Part shown: piece after piece, positions 6,311-12,695 of the stretch | Position numbering within the stretch: position 1 is the stretch's first letter | Layout: every line of letters begins with the position of its first letter | From: Baffinella frigidus | Lineage: Eukaryota; Cryptophyceae; Cryptomonadales; Baffinellaceae | Reading direction: 5' to 3' | Length of the DNA stretch: 14,940 nucleotides | Assembly: GCA_026770585.1 (NCBI GenBank) | Contig: MU647090.1 | Coordinates: forward strand, 145,432-160,371 | Translations under genes and position numbers: made by a program | The notes under the pieces: model-generated | The model's database searches: none | The model's input: only the letters and a program-made list of their open reading frames with translations | What the model was told of the DNA's origin: nothing

Positions 6311-6545
6311 CGGGCACATCTCGTAGCTTCCGAGAAGGCCGTGTTTCATCTGTGAGAGGTTTCGGGTAGACGTTTCGAGTACCACACAGCGGGCTACGAA
6401 GGGGAAATATGGCCAACTCTAAGGCATTTTCCGTTACCATATCGGTAGGAACCCCCCCTATGTCTCTACGGGTTGCCTACTGTAGGGTCCTATCTCTTAT
6501 CGCGTATGGATTATTCAAAATCCCTTCGAAGTCCGCTGCGTGGGT
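6311..6545. repeat. Hairpin-repeat relative and unassigned sequence
   Basis: The stretch 6430-6500 carries a diverged copy of the CCCTAYGTCTCTACGG..GCCTACTGTAGGGTC block (core 6466-6488). To its left, GTACCACACAGCGGGCTACGAAGG resembles 7103-7121. No gene is supported. Confidence 0.55.
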
Positions 6546-6549
6546 AGGG

Positions 6550-6860
6550 GAACTACCAGGAAGTGCTTGCTCCCACGAATGCCCGGGTCGACCAGCGCGG
6601 TCGGTCTGCGTGATACAGGGGTCAGATTAGTCCCAAGAAGGGTGAAACGTCCATTGAAAATAAATACCTTAGAGGTTGAGGCTCCTTCCTATTAAAAGTG
6701 TTTCCTGATACAAATAAAATATTATTGCGTCCAGGAATGGCTTCATTTCCTGGCTCCCACGAACGCCCGGGTCGACGAGCACCGTCGGCCGTGATACAGG
6801 GCTTCAGGCTAGAACGACACGGGTGATACGACCATGGAAAAGACCTTTCAAAGGTCTCTA
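6550..6860. repeat. Two-unit repeat of about 184 bp with small palindromes
   Basis: GCTCCCACGAA(T/C)GCCCGGGTCGAC recurs 184 bp apart (6569 and 6753), each followed by GTGATACAGGG. The second unit includes CCAGGAA..TTCCTGG (6731-6753) and AGACCTTT-C-AAAGGTCT (6841-6857), followed by ATTAGGC-T-GCCTAAT. The last palindrome resembles the TTAGGC(T/A)GCCTAA next to the TA target sites in the 4790 array. Confidence 0.65.
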
Positions 6861-6875
6861 ATTAGGCTGCCTAAT

Positions 6876-7242
6876 CAAATGTTAGCCGTCGCTAGTCAGC
6901 GCCAACGGCCTGCGAGATACAGGGTTTCCTCGAACATCAGGCCAGGTTTAGTTCCCATACCTACCCTCCGGGGTGGTTGAGGGCAGCTTGAGCCCCCTGG
7001 TCTCGTCGAATGCCTCCCCCTAGCGTGCGCCGTCGGTTTATCACCTTATTACATCTCGTTTCCCCCGTTTAGTATGCTCCATCCACGTTCGCCATGCACG
7101 CCACTAGGTGGACTACGAAGGTTTCGGGGCCTCTAGATTTAGGGGGTAACGTGACCAAATGTGCACCCGATAAGGCCTTCAAGTCAGTTGCGTAGGGGCA
7201 ACTTGACAACTTCGGGACGGAAACGGGGGGCTTGGTTCTTGG
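6876..7242. other. No gene recognised
   Basis: Mostly unique-looking sequence. Small pieces recall other repeats: CACTAGGTGGACTACGAAGG near 7102 and AACGTGACCAAATGTG near 7147 (compare the 206-bp element). No family-like protein frame was seen on either strand. Confidence 0.4.
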
Positions 7243-7248
7243 TTGATA

Positions 7249-7333
7249 TCCAACAAAGCGTCGGTTAGGATCTCCGTACGACCAGCCTATGTCCCTACGG
7301 TACTGCCTACCGTAGGGTGCTATAATTATTCAC
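7249..7333. repeat. Hairpin repeat CCCTACGGTA-CTGCC-TACCGTAGGG, copy 2
   Basis: Near-identical to 5797-5880 over about 80 bases, sharing GCGTCGGTTAGGATCTCCGT and GGTGCTATAATTATTC. The hairpin core (7293-7317) is unchanged. Confidence 0.85.
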
Positions 7334-7397
7334 GTACGGGTTATTCACGAACTCCCTTTGTAGCCCGCTGTGTGGGGGGTGGCTCGCACCCGATCGT

Positions 7398-7870
7398 GTG
7401 GAGGAACCAGGAACGTTGGAAGAGGGTGGGGGTGTTCACGTCAGTCCGGCGGGCGGACTATTCGTAAGTTGACACGCGGGGTGCCTGGTACAAATTCGTC
7501 AACTTTGCAGCGGAAAGAGCCCGGGCTCACCAAATTGGAGAGCCCGAATAGACTCAGACAGAGCTAGTACTGTACAGTAGGGTGTATGGCTGAGGGTTTA
7601 GGGGGGTGTCACCCGACGGTATGGAGGAACCAGGAACGTTGGAAGAGGGTGGGGGTGTTGGTGTACTTGCAGATCCGAGACGGCATGCAGTAAAACCTGT
7701 CGAGGGAGATTTTAGACTGAAAAAAATGATCCCCCCCCCCCTTTCCCGGGGCATATTTTATTAATTTATCCCGGGGCATATTCTATTTATTTATCTTTCC
7801 CAGGAGCGTTGGAAGAGGGTGGGGGTGTTGGTGTATTTGCAGATTCGCGACGGCATGCGGTACAACCTGG
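7398..7870. repeat. Three copies of a GTTGGAAGAGGGTGGGGGTGTT repeat
   Basis: Copies lie at about 7398-7442, 7618-7700 and 7799-7870. The last two continue into TTGGTGTA(C/T)TTGCAGAT(C/T)CG and GACGGCATGC(A/G)GTA. Between copies 2 and 3 are a C-run and two units of CCCGGGGCATATT(T/C)TATT-type sequence (7744-7793). In 7474-7567 lies a decayed right half of a CTAGCTCTGT-family element, ending GACAGAGCTAG. Confidence 0.75.
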
Positions 7871-7965
7871 TTTAGGGTTGAGGGATGAGGGTTCAGGGTT
7901 TAGGGTTTAGGGTTTGGGGTTTAGGGTTTGGGGTTCAGGGTTTAGGGGTTTAGGGTTTAAGAGTT
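7866..7965. repeat. Degenerate G-strand telomeric repeat
   Basis: GGTTTAGGGTTGAGGG, GGGTTCAGGG and several TTTAGGG/TTTGGGG units, following ACAACCTGG directly. Confidence 0.9.
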
Positions 7966-7996
7966 AGGCGCTATACCCTAAGCGCCGCGTGCAGTA

Positions 7997-8136
7997 CACT
8001 GCCAGGGCGCAGTTTTTGTATTAGTCAACTCACCTGCGAATGTGTAGTAAAGAAGTACCCTATCTGGGTACCTCATTTCTAAGTTGACAGATTTTGTGGG
8101 TGAATTGACTTTTACAAAATATCCGGCCTGGCAGTG
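7997..8136. mobile_element. 140-bp foldback element with CAGTA target duplication
   Basis: Ends CACTGCCAGG and CCTGGCAGTG are exact inverted repeats, extending imperfectly inward for about 45 bp (TTAGTCAACTCACC against GGTGAATTGACTT). The centre has GTACCC-TATCT-GGGTAC. CAGTA stands on each side (7992-7996 and 8137-8141). Its right half shares AAGTTGACAGA..TGTGGGTGAATTGACTTT with the element at 4366. CACTG-type ends recall CACTA elements, but those make 3-bp duplications, so I leave it unclassified. Confidence 0.85.
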
Positions 8137-8194
8137 CAGTACACAACATGAGGTGTGTTGGTGTCCACGTGGATCTGCAAGTACACCAACATAC

Positions 8195-8400
8195 CCACTC
8201 GAGGCTGGAAGATGGAGTACTTTAAATGTGGGGTTGTTAAATTTAGTACCAGTCACGGGCAGGCTTGGTCACGTAGCTGCGGGATATCCCGCAGGTACGT
8301 GACCAAACGCGCCTATTTGTGTGAAAATTACTACACGCCTCTTTTTTCACTTGTAAAAGACTCCCTGTTTTAAAATAGTCACATTTCTAGCCTCGAGTGG
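8195..8400 (+). mobile_element. 206-bp CCACTCGAGGCT element with cruciform-like centre
   Basis: Exact 12-bp ends CCACTCGAGGCT and AGCCTCGAGTGG. The centre is a double palindrome: TTGGTCACGTA (8265-8275) pairs with TACGTGACCAA (8296-8306), and between them GCGGGAT-ATCCCGC is self-complementary. AC lies on each side, a possible 2-bp target duplication. Relatives at 1679 and 10817. The frames crossing it are not conserved between copies. Confidence 0.88.
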
Positions 8401-8665
8401 ACTTGCAGTAGAACCTGTCCATCCGCGTGCACACAAGCCGTTGACTGATATTGTGATCCCATTTGTGGGAATATCAAAGTTGATGATGCTGGTACAAAAA
8501 CAGCCGTGGGACAAACCCATCCAGAGAGGGAATGTTAAATTGGTACTGCAAGACTGGGGAGGCAACTGCGGCTGTAAGTACCTCACAGGCGTTAGCTTTT
8601 TGAATGAAGAAGCCCGAGCACCCCGCGGGGCAAAGAGGAGAATTGCCCACGCACCCAGACCACAC
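8401..8665. other. No gene recognised; one small hairpin
   Basis: TGATATT..TCCCA-TTTG-TGGGA-ATATCA forms an imperfect hairpin near 8446-8477. Frames on both strands (plus 8441-8704, minus 8474-8665) are open but show no recognised domain, and the plus frame runs into the next element. Confidence 0.4.
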
Positions 8666-8809
8666 TCATCCCGGAAGATAACTGAATCACTTCCTTTTCA
8701 ATAGGAGGATGCATAGGAGAAATTACTTAGGGCATAGTAAACTTTACTAGGCCTCCTAATTAAACGAAAACGCTAATTAGGGAACTGATTCAGTTATCTT
8801 CTGAGCTGA
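8666..8809. mobile_element. 144-bp GGAAGATAACTGAATCA element, copy 1
   Basis: Inverted ends TCATCCCGGAAGATAACTGA and TCAGTTATCTTCTGAGCTGA, extending to GAATCA(C/G)TTCC. Same length as the copy at 9811-9954 and the same interior (AGGAG.TTG/ATGCATAGGAGAAATTA, TTAGGGCATAGTAAA, GCCTCCTAATTAAA). Target duplication not evident. Confidence 0.85.
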
Positions 8810-8869
8810 GAATGGTTCCGCGACTGACCTGACCTCCACCCCTTCCGGCGCGCTGCCCCCGCCCCCTTC

Positions 8870-9035
8870 CTCGTGTTCGTAGAGAGTTGCGCCCCCCCCT
8901 CCCTCGCTTCGTTCGTGGCTAGTTGCATCCCCCCCTTGGTTGGCTTGATCGTTTCGTGCGTACAGAGTTGCGTCCCCCCCTCTTTGTTCGCAGAGAGTTG
9001 CGACCCCCTCCCCTTGATCGCAGAGGGTCACATCA
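8870..9035. repeat. GC-rich minisatellite (GAGTTGCG-CCCCCC)
   Basis: Repeats of TTCGT(A/G)GAGAGTTGCG followed by a C-run, at uneven spacing of about 30-45 bases, usually in multiples of three. The minus strand stays open with T-L-(Y/C)-E-(H/Q)...G-G-D-A motifs. The regular frame could reflect a former coding repeat, but there is no support beyond that. Confidence 0.7.
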
Positions 9036-9079
9036 TGGAAGACTTCCTCGGGCGGCCTGTCTCCCCATTCGCCGTCCTG

Positions 9080-9325
9080 ATTTTAGGGTTTAGGGTTTGG
9101 GGTTTGGGGTTTAGGGTTTACGGTTTGGGGTTTAGTGTTTAGGGTTTGGTGTTTAGGGTTTGGGGTTTATTGTTTAGGGTTTGGGGTTTGGGTTCTAGGG
9201 TTTAGGGTTTAGGGTTTAGGCTTTAGGGTTTAGGGTTTAGGGTTTAGGAATCAGGCTTTAGGGGTTGGGGTTGAGGGTTCAGGGTTGTTTAGGGTTTGGT
9301 GTTGTTTAGGGTTTGGGGTTTAAAC
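9080..9325. repeat. Degenerate G-strand telomeric island
   Basis: TTTAGGG and TTTGGGG units with many variants (TTTACGG, TTTAGTG, TTTATTG). It ends at TTTAAACCCTGAGGG, a short G-to-C strand switch. Confidence 0.92.
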
Positions 9326-9333
9326 CCTGAGGG

Positions 9334-9412
9334 TTCATGGAGGAGTCGAGGCATGCGCAGAAGAAGTGCGGCGCGTGCGGCGGGGTGAATTGCGCGCAGT
9401 CGAGGATGCCCA
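9334..9412 (-). pseudogene. Exon-like fragment, copy 1 (LDCAQFTPPHAPHFFC)
   Basis: Minus strand reads M-G-I-LDCAQFTPPHAPHFFC then ACLDSSMNP. It differs from copies 2-4 by D for N, Q for R and N for H, plus silent third-position changes. It lacks the LETHPGDGL part present in copies 4 and 5. The 5' side on the minus strand is ATGCCAAACGTGGACGGTTTAG, shared with copy 3. Protein family not recognised. Confidence 0.6.
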
Positions 9413-9548
9413 TACTAAACCGTCCACGTTTGGCATTTTAAAACTGAACAACAGATATCTAAAACTGAATGTTATTTTTAGATATCTTTTAAAACACAAA
9501 AATATATATTTCAAAATATTTCAAAGGGGAAGGGGGGGGGGGTTAGGA
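9413..9548. other. AT-rich spacer between exon-like copies 1 and 2
   Basis: Low-GC stretch with a perfect 12-bp inverted repeat, AGATATCTAAAA (9453-9464) and TTTTAGATATCT (9476-9487). An equivalent AT-rich spacer separates copies 3 and 4 (10212-10310), so the pair-plus-spacer arrangement is itself duplicated. It could be a former intron or intergenic spacer. Confidence 0.5.
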
Positions 9549-9549
9549 C

Positions 9550-9637
9550 CCGGGGGTGCATGGAGGAGTCGAGGTATGCGCAGAAGAAGTGCGGCGCGTG
9601 GGGTGGAGTAAAGCGCGCGCAGTTGAGCACATAGTAT
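9550..9637 (-). pseudogene. Exon-like fragment, copy 2, broken by an element
   Basis: Minus strand reads YYVLNCARFTPPHAPHFFC then AYLDSSMHPRV. Upstream the frame is cut at a TA by the 9639-9971 foldback element and resumes on its far side (about 9974-10000) as SMLGDG-L. Joining across one TA gives G-D-G-L-Y-Y-V-L, in line with G-D-G-L-H-D-V-L of copy 5. This shows the element inserted into this sequence. Confidence 0.65.
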
Positions 9638-9638
9638 A

Positions 9639-9971
9639 GAGCGTTTGCGGTAATTGTTGTCCGTTTTGGACTTGCGGTTTTCCCGTTTTCCAATTTTGAT
9701 TTGTTCCAGAAGTGTCCATTTAAAGTCCGTAAAACATTTTAAATAGACACTTCTGGTACAAATCAAACCCGGGAAACGGGAAAACCGTATGTCCAAAACA
9801 GACAACAATTTCATCTCGGAAGATAACTGAATCAGTTCCTTTTCAACAGGAGGTTGAATAGGAGAAATTAGTTAGGGCATAGTAAATTTAATTAAGCCTC
9901 CTAATTAAATGAAAACACTTACTAGGGAACTGATTCAGTTATCTTTCGAGATGAAATTGCCGCAAACGCTC
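9639..9971. mobile_element. Foldback element with about 85-bp arms, itself interrupted
   Basis: Ends GAGCGTTTGCGG and CCGCAAACGCTC with TA outside (9637-9638 and 9972-9973). Nearly the whole element is palindromic: GTTGTCCGTTTTGGAC pairs with GTCCAAAACAGACAAC, GCGGTTTTCCCGTTT with its complement, and CCAGAAGTGTC with GACACTTCTGG. The right arm is split by the 144-bp element at 9811-9954 between copies of AATT. Without that insert it would be about 185 bp. Confidence 0.88.
9811..9954. mobile_element. 144-bp GGAAGATAACTGAATCA element, copy 2 (nested)
   Basis: Ends TCATCTCGGAAGATAACTGA and TCAGTTATCTTTCGAGATGA. AATT flanks both sides (9807-9810 and 9955-9958). Deleting the element and one AATT restores GACAACAATTGCCGCAAACG, the partner of the left arm of the host element with one mismatch. 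This supports a 4-bp AATT target duplication, although the flanks could also pair as part of longer ends. Confidence 0.88.
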
Positions 9972-10004
9972 TAGCCCGTCCCCGAGCATCGAGCGACTTT
10001 CGGT

Positions 10005-10080
10005 TAGGAGAGCCCTAAGAATAACCCCTATGTCTCTACGGATTGCCTGCCGTAGGGTCTATGGTTTATCCACGTGTGTG
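10005..10080. repeat. Hairpin-repeat relative (CCCTATGTCTCTACGG)
   Basis: CGGTTAGGAGAGCCCTAAGA, then CCTATGTCTCTACGGATTGCC and TGCCGTAGGGTCTATGG. It matches the block at 13452 and 13534, with the same GCC loop region. Confidence 0.7.
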
Positions 10081-10122
10081 TTCTTCACGAAATTCGATGT
10101 GTGGTGTGGAAGGGGTGGTTAC

Positions 10123-10211
10123 CCGGGGGTGCATGGAGGAGTCGAGGCACGTGCAGAAGAAGTGGGGTGCGTGGGGAGGGATGAAGCGCGCGCAGTTGAG
10201 GATACCCATAC
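10123..10211 (-). pseudogene. Exon-like fragment, copy 3 (LNCARFIPPHAPHFFC)
   Basis: Minus strand reads MGILNCARFIPPHAPHFFC then TCLDSSMHPRV. Compared with copy 4, the HAPHFF codons differ silently (GCG/GCA, CCG/CCC). It ends CACCCCCGG before GTAACC, which could be a splice donor. It is paired with copy 4 across an AT-rich spacer. Confidence 0.6.
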
Positions 10212-10312
10212 TAACCCATCCACGCTTGGCATTTTAAAAATAAATAAAACATGTGTATAAATAAATAATATATAAATAATAGATTATGTTAATTAAAGGG
10301 GGTGGTTAGGAC

Positions 10313-10426
10313 CCGGGGGTGCATGGAGGAGTCGAGGCATGCGCAGAAGAAGTGCGGCGCGTGGGGAGGGATGAAGCGCGCGCAGTTGAGGATGTAGTGC
10401 ATGCCATCTCCAAGATGCGCCTCCAA
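10313..10426 (-). pseudogene. Exon-like fragment, copy 4, longest
   Basis: Minus strand after a splice-acceptor-like TTCCTCCCCTCCCGGAGCAG reads LEAHLGDGMHYILNCARF and then IPPHAPHFFCACLDSSMHPRV's equivalent residues to the CGG|GT end. About 38 codons with no stop. Upstream on the minus strand is GCTTTACAATAACGTC, resembling a branch-site region. Unknown family; conserved cysteines and histidines (C-A-R-F, H-A-P-H-F-F-C-A-C) might bind metal, which is speculation. Confidence 0.65.
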
Positions 10427-10439
10427 CTGCTCCGGGAGG

Positions 10440-10640
10440 GGAGGAAGACGTTATTGTAAAGCACAGAACATTGAAGACGTTATTGTAAAGCACCCAACGT
10501 TGTTGTAAAGCACCCAGCATTGTTCGTGTAGAGCGACTGATGCGGAGCGTCTCCAGCTGCGCCGAGAGAGAGAGGAGACGGAGGCGTTAGGGTAAAGCAA
10601 CACTGATGCGTGAGCGTAAAGCAACACTGGTTTAGCGACT
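10440..10640 (-). repeat. Repeats of the region upstream of the exon-like copies
   Basis: GACGTTATTGTAAAGCAC recurs near 10448 and 10475, with variants near 10497, 10585 and 10610. Near 10530-10590 the minus strand has TTTACCCTAACGCC, then CTCCTCTCTCTCTCGGCGCAG, then CTGGAGACGCTC: branch-site-like, pyrimidine-rich, CAG and the start of the LET exon, which then diverges. So at least one more truncated copy of the acceptor plus exon start lies here. Confidence 0.6.
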
Positions 10641-10649
10641 GCAGTGTAA

Positions 10650-10736
10650 CGCGAGGAGAAGTGTGAGGCGTGCGGCGGGGGTGAATCGCGCGCAGTTAAG
10701 CACGTCGTGCAGCCCGTCTCCTGGATGTGTTTCGAG
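10650..10736 (-). pseudogene. Exon-like fragment, copy 5, frameshifted
   Basis: After CACTAACGTCCTCCTCCCCT and CTCAG the minus strand reads LETHPGDGLHDVLNCARFTP. One extra C then shifts the frame: the next frame continues PPHASHFSS, matching PPHAPHFFC of the other copies. The upstream CTAAC, pyrimidine tract and CAG form a textbook-like 3' splice site at sensible spacing. Confidence 0.65.
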
Positions 10737-10816
10737 CTGAGAGGGGAGGAGGACGTTAGTGTAAAGCAACACTGATGCAGAGGAGTGTGACCGCCCGTAG
10801 ACCGTCCTCAAGATGT

Positions 10817-11018
10817 CCACTCTAGGCTGGAAGGCGGGGTATTTTAAATGTGGGGTTGTAAACATGTGTACCAGTCACGGGCGGGCTTCGTCACGTTACT
10901 CCTCGATATCGAAAAGTAACGTGACCAAACGCGACTATCTATGTGAAAATTACTGCACATCGCCCCACTTGTTAAGGAACCCCGGTTTTAAAATAGTCGC
11001 ATTTTTCGCCTCGAGTGG
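10817..11018 (+). mobile_element. 202-bp CCACTCGAGGCT element inside another exon-like copy
   Basis: Ends CCACTCTAGGCT and CGCCTCGAGTGG, GT on each side. Same interior order as 8195. The centre is GTCACGTTACT (10890-10900) pairing with AGTAACGTGAC (10915-10925) around CGATATCG. Flanking sequence joined across one GT gives CCTCAAGATGTCTCCAGCTG, resembling the exon start (minus CAG|CTGGAGAC, then CATCTTG), so it inserted in a sixth copy of the exon-like sequence. Confidence 0.85.
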
Positions 11019-11058
11019 GTGTCTCCAGCTGTGGGGAGACCACGCGACACGCTAAGGG

Positions 11059-11333
11059 GACCCTAACGCCTGTTAGGATTGAAAATTTCTCTAAATTACT
11101 ACACAGAAGATTTTTACTAAAAAATGTAAAGGGGTCGCATTGTAAAGCTTTGAGGTCAAGCAGAAGCAGTCACGTCCGGATGACATGGAATACATTTTTA
11201 AAAATATTTGGCCACGCGGTGCAACAATCCATTTGTAAAATAACTCTTTAAAGATTCGTATTCCTGGTACTAATTCAAGCTCTGGGCTTATTCCAAGGTG
11301 ATTTCAAGGAAATTCTAGACCCCGTTAGGGGTC
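11059..11333. mobile_element. AT-rich candidate element with imperfect inverted ends
   Basis: GACCCTAACG at the left and CGTTAGGGGTC at the right are inverted with one base of slippage. The 275-bp interior is AT-rich and unlike the GC-rich flanks. The flanks resemble the intron-like region upstream of the exon copies (GGAGACGTTATTGTAAAGCA at 11361), so it may interrupt that region. No target duplication is clear. Confidence 0.45.
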
Positions 11334-11394
11334 ACGAGACGCGGGGCGTGGGAGAGGGCGGAGACGTTATTGTAAAGCAACACTGAGACCAAGA

Positions 11395-11856
11395 GGTCGG
11401 ACACACCCTAGGGGTGCTGGACACACCTAAGAGTGCTGTACACACCTCATAGGGGTGTTGTACACACCTGGGGGCAGTGCTGGTCATACCTAGGAGTGCT
11501 TGACACACCTAGGAGATTGTTTGGACACATGTAGGGGTGTTGTACACACCTCCGATGGGTGTTGTACACACCTAGGGCAGTGTTGTACGCACCGCCTAGG
11601 AGGTTAGACACAAATATGAGTGTTAGACACGCCTGGGGGCTGTGTTGGAAACAGCTAGGAGTGCTGGACACACCTAGGAGATTCGTTGGACACACTAAGG
11701 AAAGTTAGAAACACCTCCTAGGGGGGTTGGACACACCTAGGGCAGCGTTGTACACACCACCTAGGAGTCTAGACACACATACGAGTGTTAGACACACCTG
11801 GGGGCTGTGTTGGACACACATGCTAGGGGTGTAGGGCACACCTGGGGGCTGTGCTC
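11395..11856. repeat. Minisatellite with 165-bp higher-order period
   Basis: Short units like TTGGACACACCTAGGGGTG of variable length. Larger blocks repeat every 165 bp: GGGGGC(A/T)GTGTTGG starts at 11470, 11635 and 11800, and TAGGAGTGCT(T/G)GACACACC at 11491 and 11656. The minus-strand open frame here (11447-11695) is made of repeat units and is not supported as a gene. Confidence 0.92.
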
Positions 11857-11968
11857 ATCGGACTTGAGGCGCACCACGTCCGCGAACCGTCGCGTGATGA
11901 GCCTCAGCGCGGACGTGATGACGGGCGCCCACGTGACTGAGGTCACGGGAAGCACCCAGTCGTCCTGG
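11857..11968 (-). pseudogene. Orphan exon-like fragment, unknown protein
   Basis: Minus strand reads DDWVLPVTSVTWAPVITSAL then RLITRRFADVVRLKSDE, with third positions almost all G or C. This codon pattern fits a GC-rich host gene. It begins just after CCCCAACCCCCAACCCCAG, an acceptor-like pyrimidine tract made of degenerate telomeric repeat, and ends in the minisatellite. I do not recognise the family. Only about 37 residues, so coding status is inference. Confidence 0.5.
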
Positions 11969-11997
11969 GGTTGGGGGTTGGGGTTCAGAGTTTAGCC
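11966..11997. repeat. Short degenerate G-strand telomeric stub
   Basis: GGGGTTGGGGGTTGGGGTTC then AGAGTTTAG, directly abutting the orphan exon-like fragment. Confidence 0.7.
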
Positions 11998-12188
11998 ATC
12001 TCTGGATCCGAAACCAGGCAGCAGTGTGCAAGCTCGACGTGTCTCCGCAGAAACATCCGCGAGTGACCTCTGTACTCAACTCCGTCCTGAGGCGGGCCTG
12101 CCAGTCCCGAGGCGGGCCTATCTCCTGCCGTCCTATTCTGGGTGCTTCTCAGACACAGCCTCGGTGGGGGTGCATACATGGCGGCCGT

Positions 12189-12240
12189 GTTGGTAGTGAT
12201 AAAAGTCTCTTTCTCAGCTACAAAGGAGAGGCTTTCCTGG
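12189..12240. repeat. 52-bp direct repeat, copy 1
   Basis: Matches 12639-12690 at 49 of 52 positions and shares TCTCTTTCTCAGCTACA and GGAGAGGCTTTCCTGG. Both copies are followed closely by CTAGCTCTG(A/C)CTCAGTCTAT, so a larger unit was duplicated. Confidence 0.88.
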
Positions 12241-12265
12241 AACCGCTAGCTCTGACTCAGTCTAT

Positions 12266-12425
12266 CCTTGCTCGGATAGCGAGGGGTTAAACGGTTCGGG
12301 TAATTTTTGGCTAGACTACAGCTTTGTGTAGTCTAGCGCCCACAAGTTGGACACGACTCGTACAATTTTTTGAATTCGTACCCGAATTAACAAGATCCGT
12401 TTAACCCCTCGCTATCCGAGCAAGG
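12266..12425. mobile_element. 160-bp foldback element with perfect 29-bp ends
   Basis: Bases 12266-12294 (CCTTGCTCGGATAGCGAGGG...) are the exact reverse complement of 12397-12425. TAT flanks both sides, a possible 3-bp target duplication inside CAGTCTAT of a CTAGCTCTG-type sequence. Inside, TTCGGGTA faces TACCCGAA and GCTAGACTACA (12310-12320) pairs with TGTAGTCTAGC (12327-12337) around loop GCTTTG. Confidence 0.9.
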
Positions 12426-12638
12426 TATACAATAGTACGACTGCTGTGTGGTACGCTAGCTGTTGGTCCGACGCTGTCAGTGGGGCATGAGCGTCCTATC
12501 TTCTTTAAACCCGGGGTTGGTCGTGACCAACAGCCTTGCATATTGGGGGAATGCGACGTTGTGATCTTGCTTGAAAACGCTCTCGACGTGCCACGTGGAG
12601 GTAAGGTGCCACCATGGTCTAGCTCTGTCTCGGTCTAT

Positions 12639-12690
12639 GTTGGAAGTGATGAAAGTCTCTTTCTCAGCTACAGAGGAGAGGCTTTCCTGG
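12639..12690. repeat. 52-bp direct repeat, copy 2
   Basis: Partner of 12189-12240, 450 bp downstream. CTAGCTCTGTCTCGGTCTAT stands immediately to its left as well. Confidence 0.88.
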
Positions 12691-12695
12691 GGCCT

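Noticed and set aside
11395-11856. Possible CRISPR-like array of short repeats
   Set aside because: Units vary in length and sequence, there are no unique spacers of constant size, and the setting is eukaryotic.
12024-12290. 88-codon plus-strand frame
   Set aside because: It covers one 52-bp repeat copy and the edge of a foldback element; the matching region at 12480-12704 does not keep the same protein upstream of the repeat.
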